In this document: positions 45,305 through 55,262 of the stretch, one piece after another
Numbering within the stretch: the stretch's first letter is position 1
Layout of the letters: every line of letters begins with the position of its first letter
From: JANQPD01 sp963715655
Lineage (GTDB): Bacteria; Bacteroidota; Bacteroidia; Flavobacteriales; Schleiferiaceae
NCBI GenBank assembly: GCA_963715655.1
Contig: OY970262.1
Coordinates: forward strand, 1,116,001-1,180,000
DNA length: 64,000 bases
Direction of reading: 5' to 3'
The notes under the pieces: model-generated
What the model was told of the DNA's origin: nothing
Database searches by the model: none
The model's input: only the letters and a program-made list of their open reading frames with translations
Translations under genes and position numbers: made by a program

Positions 45305-47131
45305 ATGAAAAAGATACTCTCATTACTTATTCTTTCATTTTTATCTCTAAACGTATCTGCACAAGCAAAATATAATGCTTGGTTTATTGAGTATACAGAC
45401 TCAAACTCCGTATCTACTTTTTTAATGTCATGGCCAATGGAAACCTTTAACCTAACGGCTTATGCAAAAGTCAATTTTGGCGATGGAACTTCTGAATCGT
45501 TCTATGGCAGGCAGAAAAAAGTACAACACCAATATACCACATCAGGTTGGTACAATGTTGAAAGATATACATACTTAATTGATTATAAAGATGATACTGT
45601 ATATAGAGATACTGCTGTCCAAAATATTCCTGTGCAATTGGTACATAATGCTATTTATCCTGTGAGCGTAGATGTGCCAGATACTATACATACGTTTAAT
45701 TGTCATGCGGTTAACCAAACACCAACCTACACATCTAACGTGCCATTGTCCTCAACCACGTTAATGATAAATGATGAGGGGGCCTATATTCTTAGTGGGG
45801 ATAGTCCTTCCACTAATCTTACCAAAGGTTTGGGGGGCGCTGGTCAACTGTTTAAAACTGGAGGTCTTCATTACGTGCAATTGATAAAGCAGTATAGCGA
45901 TACAGCTGGGAATTTAGTAGCGGAAAGTTTTGATAAGAAAGAAATATACGTAATTCCACCTATGCAACCTACTGTAGCTATTAGCAAAAACCAGCTAACC
46001 AATGCACAGGTACGCTTTAATGCTTTGGTTAGTGCACCAGGTTTAGATACTAACATTCATGACGAAGCGGTTGAATGGAGGTTTTTAGAGAACAACAACG
46101 TAGAATATAATAACTCAACATCTTTAGTAAGAAATTTTACGCTTCCTGGTAAGTACCCCGTAACCTTAACGTACTATGTAAAGCTTAAATCAACGGGCGA
46201 TTATGTGGGAGTAGCCACGGTAAACGATACGATAGATGTTGTTGCAAACTCTACATGCTCAGTGGATTTTGATTTCTCAGTAGGTGTTGCTTCTGGAGCT
46301 ATTCAGTTTACGAATAACTCAAATGCTTTATATGCTCAGCCCGTCAACTTATCTTATACTTGGATTTATGGAGATGGCAACACCAGTGCAAGTTTTGATG
46401 ATACGCATACCTATCAAGCCAATGGAAATTATAGTGTTTCACTTATTCAAAATGTGGAGGATGCCAGCGGTGCTATTTTATGTGCCGATACCATTACCAA
46501 GGTAGTTTCCGTAACGTCAGCAAGTCAAGGGGCATTTTCATGCTCGGCATTATTTACGGTTGATACATTAAATATTGGGCAAAACATTTTAACTATTCTA
46601 AATAGAAGTACGCCAAGCATAGTAGATTCATCTGTGGCAAATGTGAGTTACCGCTGGGATTTTGGCGATGGAGATAGCTCTCACTTACCTTATCCTTCAC
46701 ATACATACTCAGTAAGTGGTGTTTATAATTTATGTTTATCTATTAATGTAACTTTTAAAAACGGCCAAACATGTTACGGCAGCTATTGTAGAAATGTAGG
46801 TGTGGATAGCCTAGGTAATTTTATTTATAAGAATGGGTCAGCAGGATTCACAATCAACGTAATTAATCCGGCCACAATTGGCTTAAAAGAGGTTGTAAAG
46901 AAGGCGCTAGAAATATATCCAAATCCTGCTTTAGATATCATTCAGATTTCAGGGTTAAGTCATGCATCAACTGAATTTCAACTGTTTGATTTGTCAGGGA
47001 GAAAATTATTGAATGGAAGATTAACCTTAGAGCAGTCGGAAATTAATATTTCAACTTTGCCAATAGGAGTATATCTGATCCGCTTTGAAAATAATGGTTC
47101 TGTGCAAACACAAAAGATTATAAAGCAATAA
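45305..47131 (+). CDS. PKD-domain protein with T9SS type A sorting domain
   Basis: The 608-residue protein has a signal peptide ending NVSAQA. It contains at least three PKD-like beta domains, with typical YTWIYGDGNTSASFDDTHTY near residue 355 and YRWDFGDGDSSHLPYPSHTY near 455, and a further one near the N-terminus (FGDGTSE). The C-terminus (LEIYPNPALDIIQISG ... LPIGVYLIRFENNG ... QKIIKQ) is a type A sorting domain. It is probably a surface adhesin or structural protein without an enzyme domain. Confidence 0.9.
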   Translation: MKKILSLLILSFLSLNVSAQAKYNAWFIEYTDSNSVSTFLMSWPMETFNLTAYAKVNFGDGTSESFYGRQKKVQHQYTTSGWYNVERYTYLIDYKDDTVYRDTAVQNIPVQLVHNAIYPVSVDVPDTIHTFNCHAVNQTPTYTSNVPLSSTTLMINDEGAYILSGDSPSTNLTKGLGGAGQLFKTGGLHYVQLIKQYSDTAGNLVAESFDKKEIYVIPPMQPTVAISKNQLTNAQVRFNALVSAPGLDTNIHDEAVEWRFLENNNVEYNNSTSLVRNFTLPGKYPVTLTYYVKLKSTGDYVGVATVNDTIDVVANSTCSVDFDFSVGVASGAIQFTNNSNALYAQPVNLSYTWIYGDGNTSASFDDTHTYQANGNYSVSLIQNVEDASGAILCADTITKVVSVTSASQGAFSCSALFTVDTLNIGQNILTILNRSTPSIVDSSVANVSYRWDFGDGDSSHLPYPSHTYSVSGVYNLCLSINVTFKNGQTCYGSYCRNVGVDSLGNFIYKNGSAGFTINVINPATIGLKEVVKKALEIYPNPALDIIQISGLSHASTEFQLFDLSGRKLLNGRLTLEQSEINISTLPIGVYLIRFENNGSVQTQKIIKQ

Positions 47132-47159
47132 CACTAAGCTTTACTTTAATGCTTATGTA

Positions 47160-47192
47160 AAAATAAACCCCGAATTTTCGGGGTTTATTTTT
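47160..47192 (+). terminator. Intrinsic terminator after the PKD gene
   Basis: The stem AAATAAACCCCGA with TCGGGGTTTATTT is followed by T-rich sequence. Confidence 0.9.
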
Positions 47193-47605
47193 ATGTGATA
47201 TCGAATTAAAATTAAAAGGAGCTAATTTATAAAGCAAACTAAATCTCTTAACGGAGTACTTTAGCTGCAAACACAACTAATTTAAGCTTCTTATGTATGC
47301 CGTTGCTAGCCTCCTTTGTTTTAAATGCTGCTTTAGCGGTAGGGGTTGGGGTTGGGAACTTTTAAACCTGAAGCATTAAACGTATTCTAGTAATCAAATT
47401 GGTATGATGTGTAGAAAACAATCTTTGAAGGTTTATCCTAGAATGAAATATTGATGCTTTTCCTTAACGGATGCAGGTGTCTGCCGTGGTATAGATCGAA
47501 AATTATTTTAGAATTGTATTATCGTCAGTTGTGTTTTTTACCCGCTCCCTTGCGGTTCTTCAACTTTGCGTCTTCGCGAGAAACCTTACGACTAACCCAC
47601 TATTA
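47193..47605. other. Gene-free interval between convergent PKD and metK genes
   Basis: About 410 bases with no ORF that looks coding, no tRNA and no strong hairpin. A short TAGGGGTTGGGGTTGGGAAC run near 47340 is G-rich on the plus strand. No clear terminator for metK is visible. Confidence 0.5.
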
Positions 47606-48859
47606 CTAAACCCCAAAAGCTGTCTTCACTTTATCTACAAAGTCTAATTTTTCCCATGTAAATAATTCTACATTGGTGCGAATTTCTTTTCCGTTACCAT
47701 CATGAAATACTTTTTCCACCTGTTTTGGTTCTCTACCCATGTGTCCGTAGGCTGCGGTTTCACTGTATATCGGATTACGCAATTTTAAGCGTTGCTCAAT
47801 AATGCCTGGGCGCATATCAAAAATTTCAGAAACCTTTTTGGCAATCTCGCCATCAGTCATATTAACTTTTGATGTACCATAGGTCTCTACAAAAATACCC
47901 ATTGGCTTTACTACACCAATAGCATAAGACACTTGAACCAACATTTGATCTGCAATACCAGCAGCCACCATATTTTTAGCAATATGCCGCGTAGCATAAG
48001 CTGCAGAACGATCTACTTTGCTTGGATCTTTACCCGAAAAAGCACCACCACCGTGGGCGCCTTTACCACCGTAGGTATCTACAATAATTTTTCTCCCTGT
48101 AAGCCCGGCATCTCCATGTGGACCGCCAATTACAAATTTGCCGGTAGGGTTTATATGGTATTCAATATCCTCGGTAAACAAGGCTTGTAATTCTGGTTTT
48201 AAAACCGCTTTTACACGAGGAATTAAAATCTGAATAATGTCATCGTTTATCTTTTTTAGCATAGTGGGCTCATCGGCAAATTCATCATGCTGCGTAGAAA
48301 CTACAATAGCAGTTATTTTTTGCGGTACGTTGTCATCAGAATACTCAATGGTTACTTGCGATTTGGCGTCCGGACGTAAGTAGGTAATTTCTTTATGCTC
48401 TCTGCGTAACTTGGCAAGTTCAATTAATATACGATGACTTAAATCCAAAGCCAAAGGCATATAATTATCCGTTTCATTGGTAGCGTAGCCAAACATCATT
48501 CCTTGGTCTCCAGCACCTTGCTCTTCTGCACCTCCTCTGTCCACACCTTGATTAATATCAGGACTTTGCTCGTGTAAGGCGGATAATACACCACAGCTAT
48601 CAGCACTAAACATATACTCACCCTTGGTGTAACCAATCCGTTTTATTACATCACGCGCTACGGTTTGCACATCTACGTATGCAGAAGATTTTATTTCTCC
48701 CGCCAGAACTACTTGTCCGGTGGTAACCAAGGTTTCACAAGCCACTTTAGAATTTGGGTCTAACGCCAAAAAGTGATCGATGATAGCATCGGAAATTTGA
48801 TCAGAAATTTTATCAGGATGTCCTTCAGAAACAGATTCAGAAGTAAATAAATAAGCCAT
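47606..48859 (-). CDS. metK: S-adenosylmethionine synthetase
   Basis: The 417-residue protein has SEGHPDKISDQISDA at the N-terminus, GAGDQGMMFGYA (signature 1) and GGGAFSGKDPSKVDRSAAYA (signature 2, phosphate and K+ binding). It makes SAM from methionine and ATP. It is divergent from the SAM-riboswitch metH unit, so product and precursor genes are back to back with about 400 bp between them. Confidence 0.98.
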   Translation of the reverse strand: MAYLFTSESVSEGHPDKISDQISDAIIDHFLALDPNSKVACETLVTTGQVVLAGEIKSSAYVDVQTVARDVIKRIGYTKGEYMFSADSCGVLSALHEQSPDINQGVDRGGAEEQGAGDQGMMFGYATNETDNYMPLALDLSHRILIELAKLRREHKEITYLRPDAKSQVTIEYSDDNVPQKITAIVVSTQHDEFADEPTMLKKINDDIIQILIPRVKAVLKPELQALFTEDIEYHINPTGKFVIGGPHGDAGLTGRKIIVDTYGGKGAHGGGAFSGKDPSKVDRSAAYATRHIAKNMVAAGIADQMLVQVSYAIGVVKPMGIFVETYGTSKVNMTDGEIAKKVSEIFDMRPGIIEQRLKLRNPIYSETAAYGHMGREPKQVEKVFHDGNGKEIRTNVELFTWEKLDFVDKVKTAFGV

Positions 48860-49069
48860 TTACGTATTACATTTTAAGTTGAGGTGAAAAAATGTACTGA
48901 TTGCAAAAAGCCGGAAGCACTGTTTTTAGCATTTTTTTCGAGTGGTTGCAATCAGACAAATTTTTCCACAGGTGGCAAATGTATTAAAAGAAGTGAATTG
49001 AAAAGCCGAACTTTTGATTTTTTCACTTTACAATTACCGCTCCTTGCACATTCCACACACTTGCTTTAC

Positions 49070-49190
49070 ATTCGCTTCAACTTATCAAGAAAGATCGAGG
49101 GGTTGGGCCCTATGACATCTTAGCAACCCTGAGCTTTAAGCAGGGTGCTACCTCCCACCACGCCAAAAGCGTGGGAAGATGAGCGAATCA
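49070..49190 (+). promoter_or_regulatory. SAM riboswitch (S-box, SAM-I type)
   Basis: The segment CTTATCAAGAAAGATCGAGG (49081) is followed by GGTTGGGCCCTATGA and TTAGCAACCCTG, the SAM-I core. The P1 stem is ATTCGCTT with GAGCGAAT (about 49070 and 49180). The P3/P4 hairpins CCCTGAGCTTTAAGCAGGG and CCCACCACGCCAAAAGCGTGGG are clear. It lies about 70 bp before the first metH gene, so high SAM should switch the methionine genes off. No obvious transcription terminator hairpin follows, so control may be at translation or through the CCTTGCGGCAA hairpin region. Confidence 0.93.
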
Positions 49191-49257
49191 CATTGCCTTG
49201 CGGCAATATTCCCATTTTTACATACGGTACTTGGTGAGTTATAGAAATTAAAAAACT

Positions 49258-50286
49258 ATGACAAAACTTACGTTGGTACAAGCCGCTCAAAAACGCATTT
49301 TGGTACTAGATGGCGCCATGGGTACCATGATACAAGGTTATAAGTTTACCGAAGCCGATTATCGAGGTGCACGCTTTGCCGATTTCCCACATGATTTAAA
49401 AGGCAACAACGATTTACTTTCACTAACCCAACCGGAGGTGATTAAAGAAATTCACGCCAAGTATTTTGCAGCTGGAGCCGACATTATTGAAACCAACACC
49501 TTTAATGGCACACGTATTTCAATGGCTGATTACCAAATGGAAGATTTAGTACCAGAACTCAATGAGCAATCTGCCAAACTTGCCAGGTCCGTAGCCGATG
49601 AATTTACCGCCAAAGAACCAAACAAGCCACGCTACGTAATTGGATCTATCGGGCCAACCAACAAAACGGCTAGTCTTTCGCCTGACGTAAACAACCCGGG
49701 CTACCGTGCTATAGATTTTGACACATTGAAAGAAAACTACTACCAGCAAGCTAAATACCTTATAAAAGGCGGGGTAGATGGCCTTTTGGTAGAAACTGTG
49801 TTTGACACACTTAACGCTAAAGCCGCCCTTTTCGGGATAATGGAATTGTATGATGCTTTGGGCTATGAGCTTCCTATTATGGTTTCAGGCACCATTACCG
49901 ATGCAAGCGGGCGTACTCTTTCTGGACAAACAGCAGAAGCATTTTTAACAAGTATAGAACACATGCCGCTGTTTTCTGTAGGGTTGAATTGTGCGTTGGG
50001 AGCCGATCAATTACGTCCATATTTACAGGTGCTTTCCCGCAAAAGCAGATTTAGTATAAGCGCGCACCCCAATGCGGGTTTACCCAACGCTTTTGGTGAA
50101 TATGATGAAACACCAAAACAAATGGCTGCACACATAAAAGAATATTTAGACCTAGGCTTAATAAACGTAATAGGTGGCTGTTGTGGTACAGGACCTGAGC
50201 ATATACGGGCAATAGCGGAATTGGCGAAAGAGTATGAGCCGAGGAAGGCGGTAGTTGCTAGCGGCAAGTCTAGAGTCCACGGTTAA
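49258..50286 (+). CDS. metH: Methionine synthase, homocysteine-binding half
   Basis: The 342-residue protein is only the homocysteine S-methyltransferase domain: ILVLDGAMGTMIQGY at the N-terminus, FSVGLNCALGA with the first zinc cysteine, and VIGGCCGTGPEHI with the other two. The rest of MetH is encoded by the next gene, so the enzyme works as two polypeptides, as seen in many Bacteroidota. It takes the methyl group from methylcobalamin to homocysteine. It is under the SAM riboswitch. Confidence 0.95.
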   Translation: MTKLTLVQAAQKRILVLDGAMGTMIQGYKFTEADYRGARFADFPHDLKGNNDLLSLTQPEVIKEIHAKYFAAGADIIETNTFNGTRISMADYQMEDLVPELNEQSAKLARSVADEFTAKEPNKPRYVIGSIGPTNKTASLSPDVNNPGYRAIDFDTLKENYYQQAKYLIKGGVDGLLVETVFDTLNAKAALFGIMELYDALGYELPIMVSGTITDASGRTLSGQTAEAFLTSIEHMPLFSVGLNCALGADQLRPYLQVLSRKSRFSISAHPNAGLPNAFGEYDETPKQMAAHIKEYLDLGLINVIGGCCGTGPEHIRAIAELAKEYEPRKAVVASGKSRVHG

Positions 50287-50671
50287 TAGCCAGAAGAGAT
50301 TACCGCGCAATAGTTGCGTTTGGTATTCTTTTAGGATCATGCTGTAGCTTGACCCTAAGAAAAATGATGAACGAAAGAGATTGGAATACGTGAATGTCAT
50401 ACTGAGTGTCCCGCTGCAAGGCGGGATGTATCGAAGTATGATAGTAAAGATTGAAAAATGCAAATAAGAACGATTAACGTTTCAAACAGAATAACTAGAT
50501 TATGATACGCACCCTTCGATACACCTTCCTTTGGTCGGCACTCAGGATGACTACTTTTAGTTTTATCAAAAAACTTTTTGTGCAGCTAATCTTACTTTTC
50601 AGGGTTAGGAACTTCTATTATGCAGTTTCTTTGAGCTTTTGCAAGGAAAAAAGCCTTAATAAACTAAACCA
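50287..50671. other. 385-bp gap between the two metH genes with REP-like inverted elements
   Basis: No gene. Two related elements lie in opposite orientation at about 50396-50445 and 50502-50553. They share GTCAT-CTGAGTG and GTATCGAAG ends with different centres. The first holds a CCCGCTGCAAGGCGGGATG hairpin. These look like dispersed REP-type elements. Confidence 0.7.
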
Positions 50672-53320
50672 ATGAAACTCTCAGGACTAGAAGTACTTCA
50701 AATTTCCAATACTACCAATTTCGTAAACATTGGCGAACGCACTAACGTAACGGGTTCGCGTAAGTTTTTGCGTCTTATTAAAGATGATAAATATGATGAA
50801 GCCCTTGAAGTAGCGCGAGAGCAAGTGGAAGGAGGCGCTCAGATTATTGACGTGAACATGGATGAAGGCATGTTGGATGGTAAAGAAGCGATGGTAAAGT
50901 TTTTAAACCTTATTGCGGCTGAGCCTGATATTTCACGTGTGCCTGTAATGATTGACTCTAGCAAATGGGAAATCATTGAAGCCGGATTGAAGTGCGTGCA
51001 AGGGAAATCGGTGGTAAATAGCATTAGCCTTAAAGGTGGAGAGGAAGAATTTTTGCGTCAGGCGAAATTAGTACAACGCTATGGCGCAGCCGTAATTGTG
51101 ATGGCTTTTGATGAAGATGGTCAGGCTGATACGTACAAAAGACGTATTGACATTTGCAAACGCAGTTATGATTTATTGATAAAAAAAATTGGGTTCAATA
51201 AGGAGGACATCATTTTTGATCCAAACATATTTCCCGTGGCAACGGGCATTGAAGAACACAGGAAAAATGCGATTGACTTCTTTAATGCCACTAAATGGAT
51301 TAAAGAAAATTTACCAGATGCAAAAGTAAGTGGGGGTGTAAGCAATGTATCGTTCAGCTTTCGCGGAAACCAACCGGTACGCGAAGCGATGCACTCCGCA
51401 TTTTTATATCATGCCATTAAAAATGGTATGACCATGGGGATTGTAAACCCTAGTATGCTGGAAGTGTATGAGGAAATTCCAAAGGATTTATTGGAGCGGG
51501 TAGAAGACGTGCTGCTTGACAGAAGAGACGATGCTACCGAAAGGCTACTTGAATTTGCGGAAAGTTTTAAAGGTGAAACCAAAAGTTTGGTAAAGGATGA
51601 ACGTTGGCGAGAAGAACCTGTAAATAAGCGTATTGAACATGCTTTGGTAAAAGGTATTGCTGATTTTATTGTGGAGGATGTAGAAGAAGCGCGTCAAACG
51701 GTTTCTAAAACCTTAGAAGTTATTGAAGGGCCTTTGATGGACGGGATGAACGTAGTGGGTGATTTATTTGGTTCGGGAAAAATGTTTTTACCGCAGGTAG
51801 TAAAGTCGGCCCGTGTAATGAAAAAAGCAGTAGCGCATTTAGAACCTTACATGGACGCAGAAAAGGCATCTGCGGGAAGCGTACAAAAGAAGGGTAAAAT
51901 ATTGATGGCTACGGTAAAAGGTGATGTGCACGACATTGGGAAAAACATAGTAGGCGTGGTGTTGGCCTGTAATAACTTTGATATTGTTGACCTTGGTGTA
52001 ATGGTGCCGCTAGATAAAATTTTAGCTAAAGCGGAAGAGGAAGAAGTGGATGTAATTGGCTTAAGTGGTTTAATTACACCTTCGCTTGATGAAATGATTT
52101 ACGTAGCACAAGAAATGGAAAGGCGTAAAATGAATATTCCGTTGATGATTGGTGGAGCTACCACTTCGCGGGCGCACACGGCTGTTAAAATTTTTCCAGA
52201 ATACTCGGGCATAGTGGTACATGTAAACGATGCCAGCCGCAGTGTGCCTGTGGCGCAAACGCTTAGTGGAAAAGAAAATAGTGCGATTTTTAAAGAGAAA
52301 TTGATACAAGAATATACCGCTTTGCGCGAAGGCTATTTGAATAGAGGGATTACAAAGCAATATTTAAAAATAGCGGAGGCACGCAGCAATAAACTCCAAC
52401 TTACGTTTGATGAAAATACCGTTTATAGACCAAATTTTTTAGGCGTTAAAGTGTTGGAGGATTTAGATTTAAACGTACTTCGGGAATATATTGATTGGAC
52501 GCCCTTCTTTATTACATGGGAGTTACACGGCAAATATCCACGTATTTTAAAGGATGAAATAGTTGGCGAGGCAGCAACCAAACTATTTGCTGATGCACAA
52601 GAAATGTTGCAGCAAATTGTACAACATAAGCAACTTCAAGCTAAGGCAGTATTTGGTTTGTTTGAAGCCAATACGCTGGAAGATGATATTGAATTTACCG
52701 CGGCTAATGGTAAGAAGGAGGTGTTTAGAACGCTTCGTCAGCAAAGTAAAAAAGCGAAAGATGCGCCTAATATGGCTTTGAGTGATTTCATTGCGCCAAG
52801 CGAAACCAACGTGCAAGATTACGTTGGCTGCTTTGCCGTAACTGCAGGTTTGGGTATAGAAAAATTAGTAGCACAATACGAAGCGGACCACGATGATTAT
52901 AAGTCTATAATGGTAAAGGCTTTGGCCGATAGATTGGCAGAGGCGGCAGCGGAATGGTTGCATAAAGAAGTGCGAACCAATTATTGGGGTTATGCAGCAA
53001 ACGAAAACTTGGAAAACGAATTGTTGATTAAAGAAAAGTACCAAGGTATTCGTCCTGCACCCGGCTATCCTGCATGTCCAGATCACTTGGAAAAAATCAC
53101 CATTTTTAAAGTATTAGAGGCAGAGCACATTGGCATGAGCCTAACCGAAAGCTTGGCTATGAATCCCGCCTCAGCGGTGAGTGGTTATTACTTTGCACAT
53201 TCTGGCTCTAAGTATTTTGGTTTAGGGAAAATTGATACCGACCAAGTGGCAGATTTTGCTGAAAGAAAGAATATTAAAGTAGAACTAGCAGAGAAGTGGC
53301 TGAGACCAAATATAATATAG
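50672..53320 (+). CDS. metH: Methionine synthase, folate/cobalamin/activation half
   Basis: The 882-residue protein begins with the pterin-binding domain (NIGERTNVTGSRKF, AQIIDVNMDEGM). The cobalamin module follows, with GDVHDIGKNIVGVVLACNNF, whose histidine ligates cobalt, and then VIGLSGLITPSLDEM. Last is the SAM-binding reactivation domain (GIRPAPGYPACPDH near residue 790). It moves the methyl group from methyl-THF to cobalamin and then to the homocysteine-bound partner. All domains missing from the upstream gene are here. Confidence 0.96.
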   Translation: MKLSGLEVLQISNTTNFVNIGERTNVTGSRKFLRLIKDDKYDEALEVAREQVEGGAQIIDVNMDEGMLDGKEAMVKFLNLIAAEPDISRVPVMIDSSKWEIIEAGLKCVQGKSVVNSISLKGGEEEFLRQAKLVQRYGAAVIVMAFDEDGQADTYKRRIDICKRSYDLLIKKIGFNKEDIIFDPNIFPVATGIEEHRKNAIDFFNATKWIKENLPDAKVSGGVSNVSFSFRGNQPVREAMHSAFLYHAIKNGMTMGIVNPSMLEVYEEIPKDLLERVEDVLLDRRDDATERLLEFAESFKGETKSLVKDERWREEPVNKRIEHALVKGIADFIVEDVEEARQTVSKTLEVIEGPLMDGMNVVGDLFGSGKMFLPQVVKSARVMKKAVAHLEPYMDAEKASAGSVQKKGKILMATVKGDVHDIGKNIVGVVLACNNFDIVDLGVMVPLDKILAKAEEEEVDVIGLSGLITPSLDEMIYVAQEMERRKMNIPLMIGGATTSRAHTAVKIFPEYSGIVVHVNDASRSVPVAQTLSGKENSAIFKEKLIQEYTALREGYLNRGITKQYLKIAEARSNKLQLTFDENTVYRPNFLGVKVLEDLDLNVLREYIDWTPFFITWELHGKYPRILKDEIVGEAATKLFADAQEMLQQIVQHKQLQAKAVFGLFEANTLEDDIEFTAANGKKEVFRTLRQQSKKAKDAPNMALSDFIAPSETNVQDYVGCFAVTAGLGIEKLVAQYEADHDDYKSIMVKALADRLAEAAAEWLHKEVRTNYWGYAANENLENELLIKEKYQGIRPAPGYPACPDHLEKITIFKVLEAEHIGMSLTESLAMNPASAVSGYYFAHSGSKYFGLGKIDTDQVADFAERKNIKVELAEKWLRPNII

Positions 53321-53413
53321 AAAAAAATTAAGAAATGAATCAGTTGAGCAAGACGTTAGTTTCTTGTCCATAGGATTTATATTTGACCGAATAATTTAAT
53401 CAAGTATTTTTTT

Positions 53414-54277
53414 ATGCCTAACATTACCAAGCAAGATGTTGTAAAATACTACGACCTTACCGAAGGCCATATGCGCATGTTTTGGAAATTAAACGAAGCT
53501 ATGGGCTTGCATTACGGTATTTGGGATGAAAGTACCAAATCGCTAGCCAATTCAATCATAAATACTAATAAAATTATGGCTGAAATGGCTGGAATTGGAG
53601 CGGGACATAAGGTGATGGATGCTGGTTGTGGTGTAGGAGGAAGTAGTATTTATTTAGCCAAGAATAAAGGTGCAAGCTGTACGGGTATTACATTAAGTGC
53701 TAAACAAGTAGAGTCGGCACAACGATATGCCAAAAAAAATGGAGTGGAAGATAAAGTCGTTTTTGAGGTTAAGGATTATACCGAAACGGGATACGATGAT
53801 AATAGCTTTGACTTTTGCTGGGCTTTAGAGAGTATGGGTACAGCCTCAGATAAAAGTCTAGTTTTAAAAGAATTATACAGAGTGTTAAGGCCAGGTGGAA
53901 AATTGGTAATTTGTGATTGGTACAAAGCTTTTGACTATCCTGTAGATGAATTTAAATGTATGCGTGATATGCTATATCATTGGATGATTCCCGATTTGTT
54001 AACTCCAAATGAGCAGGAAGCATTGGCGATTAAGCAAGGTTTTGAATTAGCGGAGCACAAAAATTTCACTTCCGATATTAGGAAAAGTGTAAATAGAATT
54101 TATTTACTTTCCTTACTGGGTATGTTGGGAACTAAGTTGTATCAGCTCTTGCATCGCAATGTAACGCGATATTCTAAAAACCATTATAAAACTGGTCTTG
54201 GGCAGTACCATGGATACAGAAAGAAGCTTTGGGAGCATCACATTTGGGTCTTTGAAAAACCAATTGACCTTAAATAA
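53414..54277 (+). CDS. SAM-dependent methyltransferase, first of a tandem pair
   Basis: The 287-residue class I methyltransferase has ALHYGIWD-type motif (GLHYGIWDES) near residue 34 and the SAM motif VMDAGCGVGGSSIYLA near 71. LSAKQVESAQRYA, FCWALESMGTASDKS and LRPGGKLVICDWYK follow. This pattern resembles sterol, tocopherol and cyclopropane-fatty-acid-type enzymes, so the acceptor is probably a small or lipid-like molecule. It lies between metH and metF on the same strand and shares obvious similarity with the next gene. Confidence 0.88.
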   Translation: MPNITKQDVVKYYDLTEGHMRMFWKLNEAMGLHYGIWDESTKSLANSIINTNKIMAEMAGIGAGHKVMDAGCGVGGSSIYLAKNKGASCTGITLSAKQVESAQRYAKKNGVEDKVVFEVKDYTETGYDDNSFDFCWALESMGTASDKSLVLKELYRVLRPGGKLVICDWYKAFDYPVDEFKCMRDMLYHWMIPDLLTPNEQEALAIKQGFELAEHKNFTSDIRKSVNRIYLLSLLGMLGTKLYQLLHRNVTRYSKNHYKTGLGQYHGYRKKLWEHHIWVFEKPIDLK

Positions 54278-54283
54278 TATAGT

Positions 54284-55129
54284 ATGTTTAATACAAGAGA
54301 TGTAGCAGATTATTACAATACTACCCAAAATCACTACGAAAGATGGTGGAATTTGCATAAAAGTCGTGCCTTGCATTATGGTATTTGGGAGCCCGATACT
54401 CGTAGTTTTCAAGAGGCCTTAGAGAATACGAATAAGGTTTTATTGAACTTGGCGGATATTAAAAACTCAGACAGTGTGTTGGATGCTGGATGTGGAGTAG
54501 GAGGAGCTGCCGTTTATATACATAAATATACAGGAGCTAAGGTTACTGGTGTTACGCTTAGCCAAAGGCAGTTAGATACAGCCAACTATTTCTCTCAAAC
54601 AGAAGGGGTAAATGATAAAGTAAACTTTCAGTTAATGGATTTCACAGAAACTACTTTTCCAGATCAGTCCTTTGACGTTATTTGGGCGTGTGAGAGTGTT
54701 TGTCATGTGCCAGATCCCACTAAGTTTATTAATGAAGCATTTAGGCTTTTAAAAAGTGGTGGGCGTTTGGTACTATTCGATTTTTTTAGAAACAATGACA
54801 ATAAGATTGATAAAAAGGAATGGTTGAGAAAGTGGTGTGATACATGGGCTGTTTCGGGCTTAACGAGTATATTGAACTTTAAACAAGAGTTAAATAAGAC
54901 GGGTTTCGACAATACCAAGGTGATAGATTTCACACCAAAAATTCGAAAAAGTGCAAAGCGCATGTATTACGCGGCCTTGATGGGTGTTTTACCTTCAGAA
55001 TTATATAAACTTGCTAACCCGAACGTTAGCAAATTTGCACGAAACCATTACAAATGCGGTATTTATCAATACAAAGCATTGCGTGCGGATTTATGGCAAT
55101 ATTGTGCTGTATTATCCCAAAAAGGCTAA
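54284..55129 (+). CDS. SAM-dependent methyltransferase, second of a tandem pair
   Basis: The 281-residue paralogue of the preceding protein has ALHYGIWEPDTRSF, VLDAGCGVGGAAVYIHK, LSQRQLDTANYF, VIWACESVCHVPDPTKF and LKSGGRLVLFDFFR. It starts 6 bp after the first gene's stop, so the pair is probably cotranslated. Both keep the SAM-binding glycines and so should be active. The different residues after the ESxx motif suggest two successive or alternative methylations of one acceptor class. The acceptor is unknown. Confidence 0.88.
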   Translation: MFNTRDVADYYNTTQNHYERWWNLHKSRALHYGIWEPDTRSFQEALENTNKVLLNLADIKNSDSVLDAGCGVGGAAVYIHKYTGAKVTGVTLSQRQLDTANYFSQTEGVNDKVNFQLMDFTETTFPDQSFDVIWACESVCHVPDPTKFINEAFRLLKSGGRLVLFDFFRNNDNKIDKKEWLRKWCDTWAVSGLTSILNFKQELNKTGFDNTKVIDFTPKIRKSAKRMYYAALMGVLPSELYKLANPNVSKFARNHYKCGIYQYKALRADLWQYCAVLSQKG

Positions 55130-55262
55130 AAATGAAGAATCCTTAGGCTCATTAATTTAGCCATAAATATGTTGATAAACGATTGCCCACTTTCCAAGAG
55201 GTTCATAACAGGCGTGTTTGATATTATTTGAGAGATTTTGCGTAAATGGATAAGAAAATAAA

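Noticed and set aside
48884..49123. 79-residue plus-strand ORF upstream of metH
   Set aside because: Its second half overlaps the SAM riboswitch core; the sequence is explained by the RNA structure.
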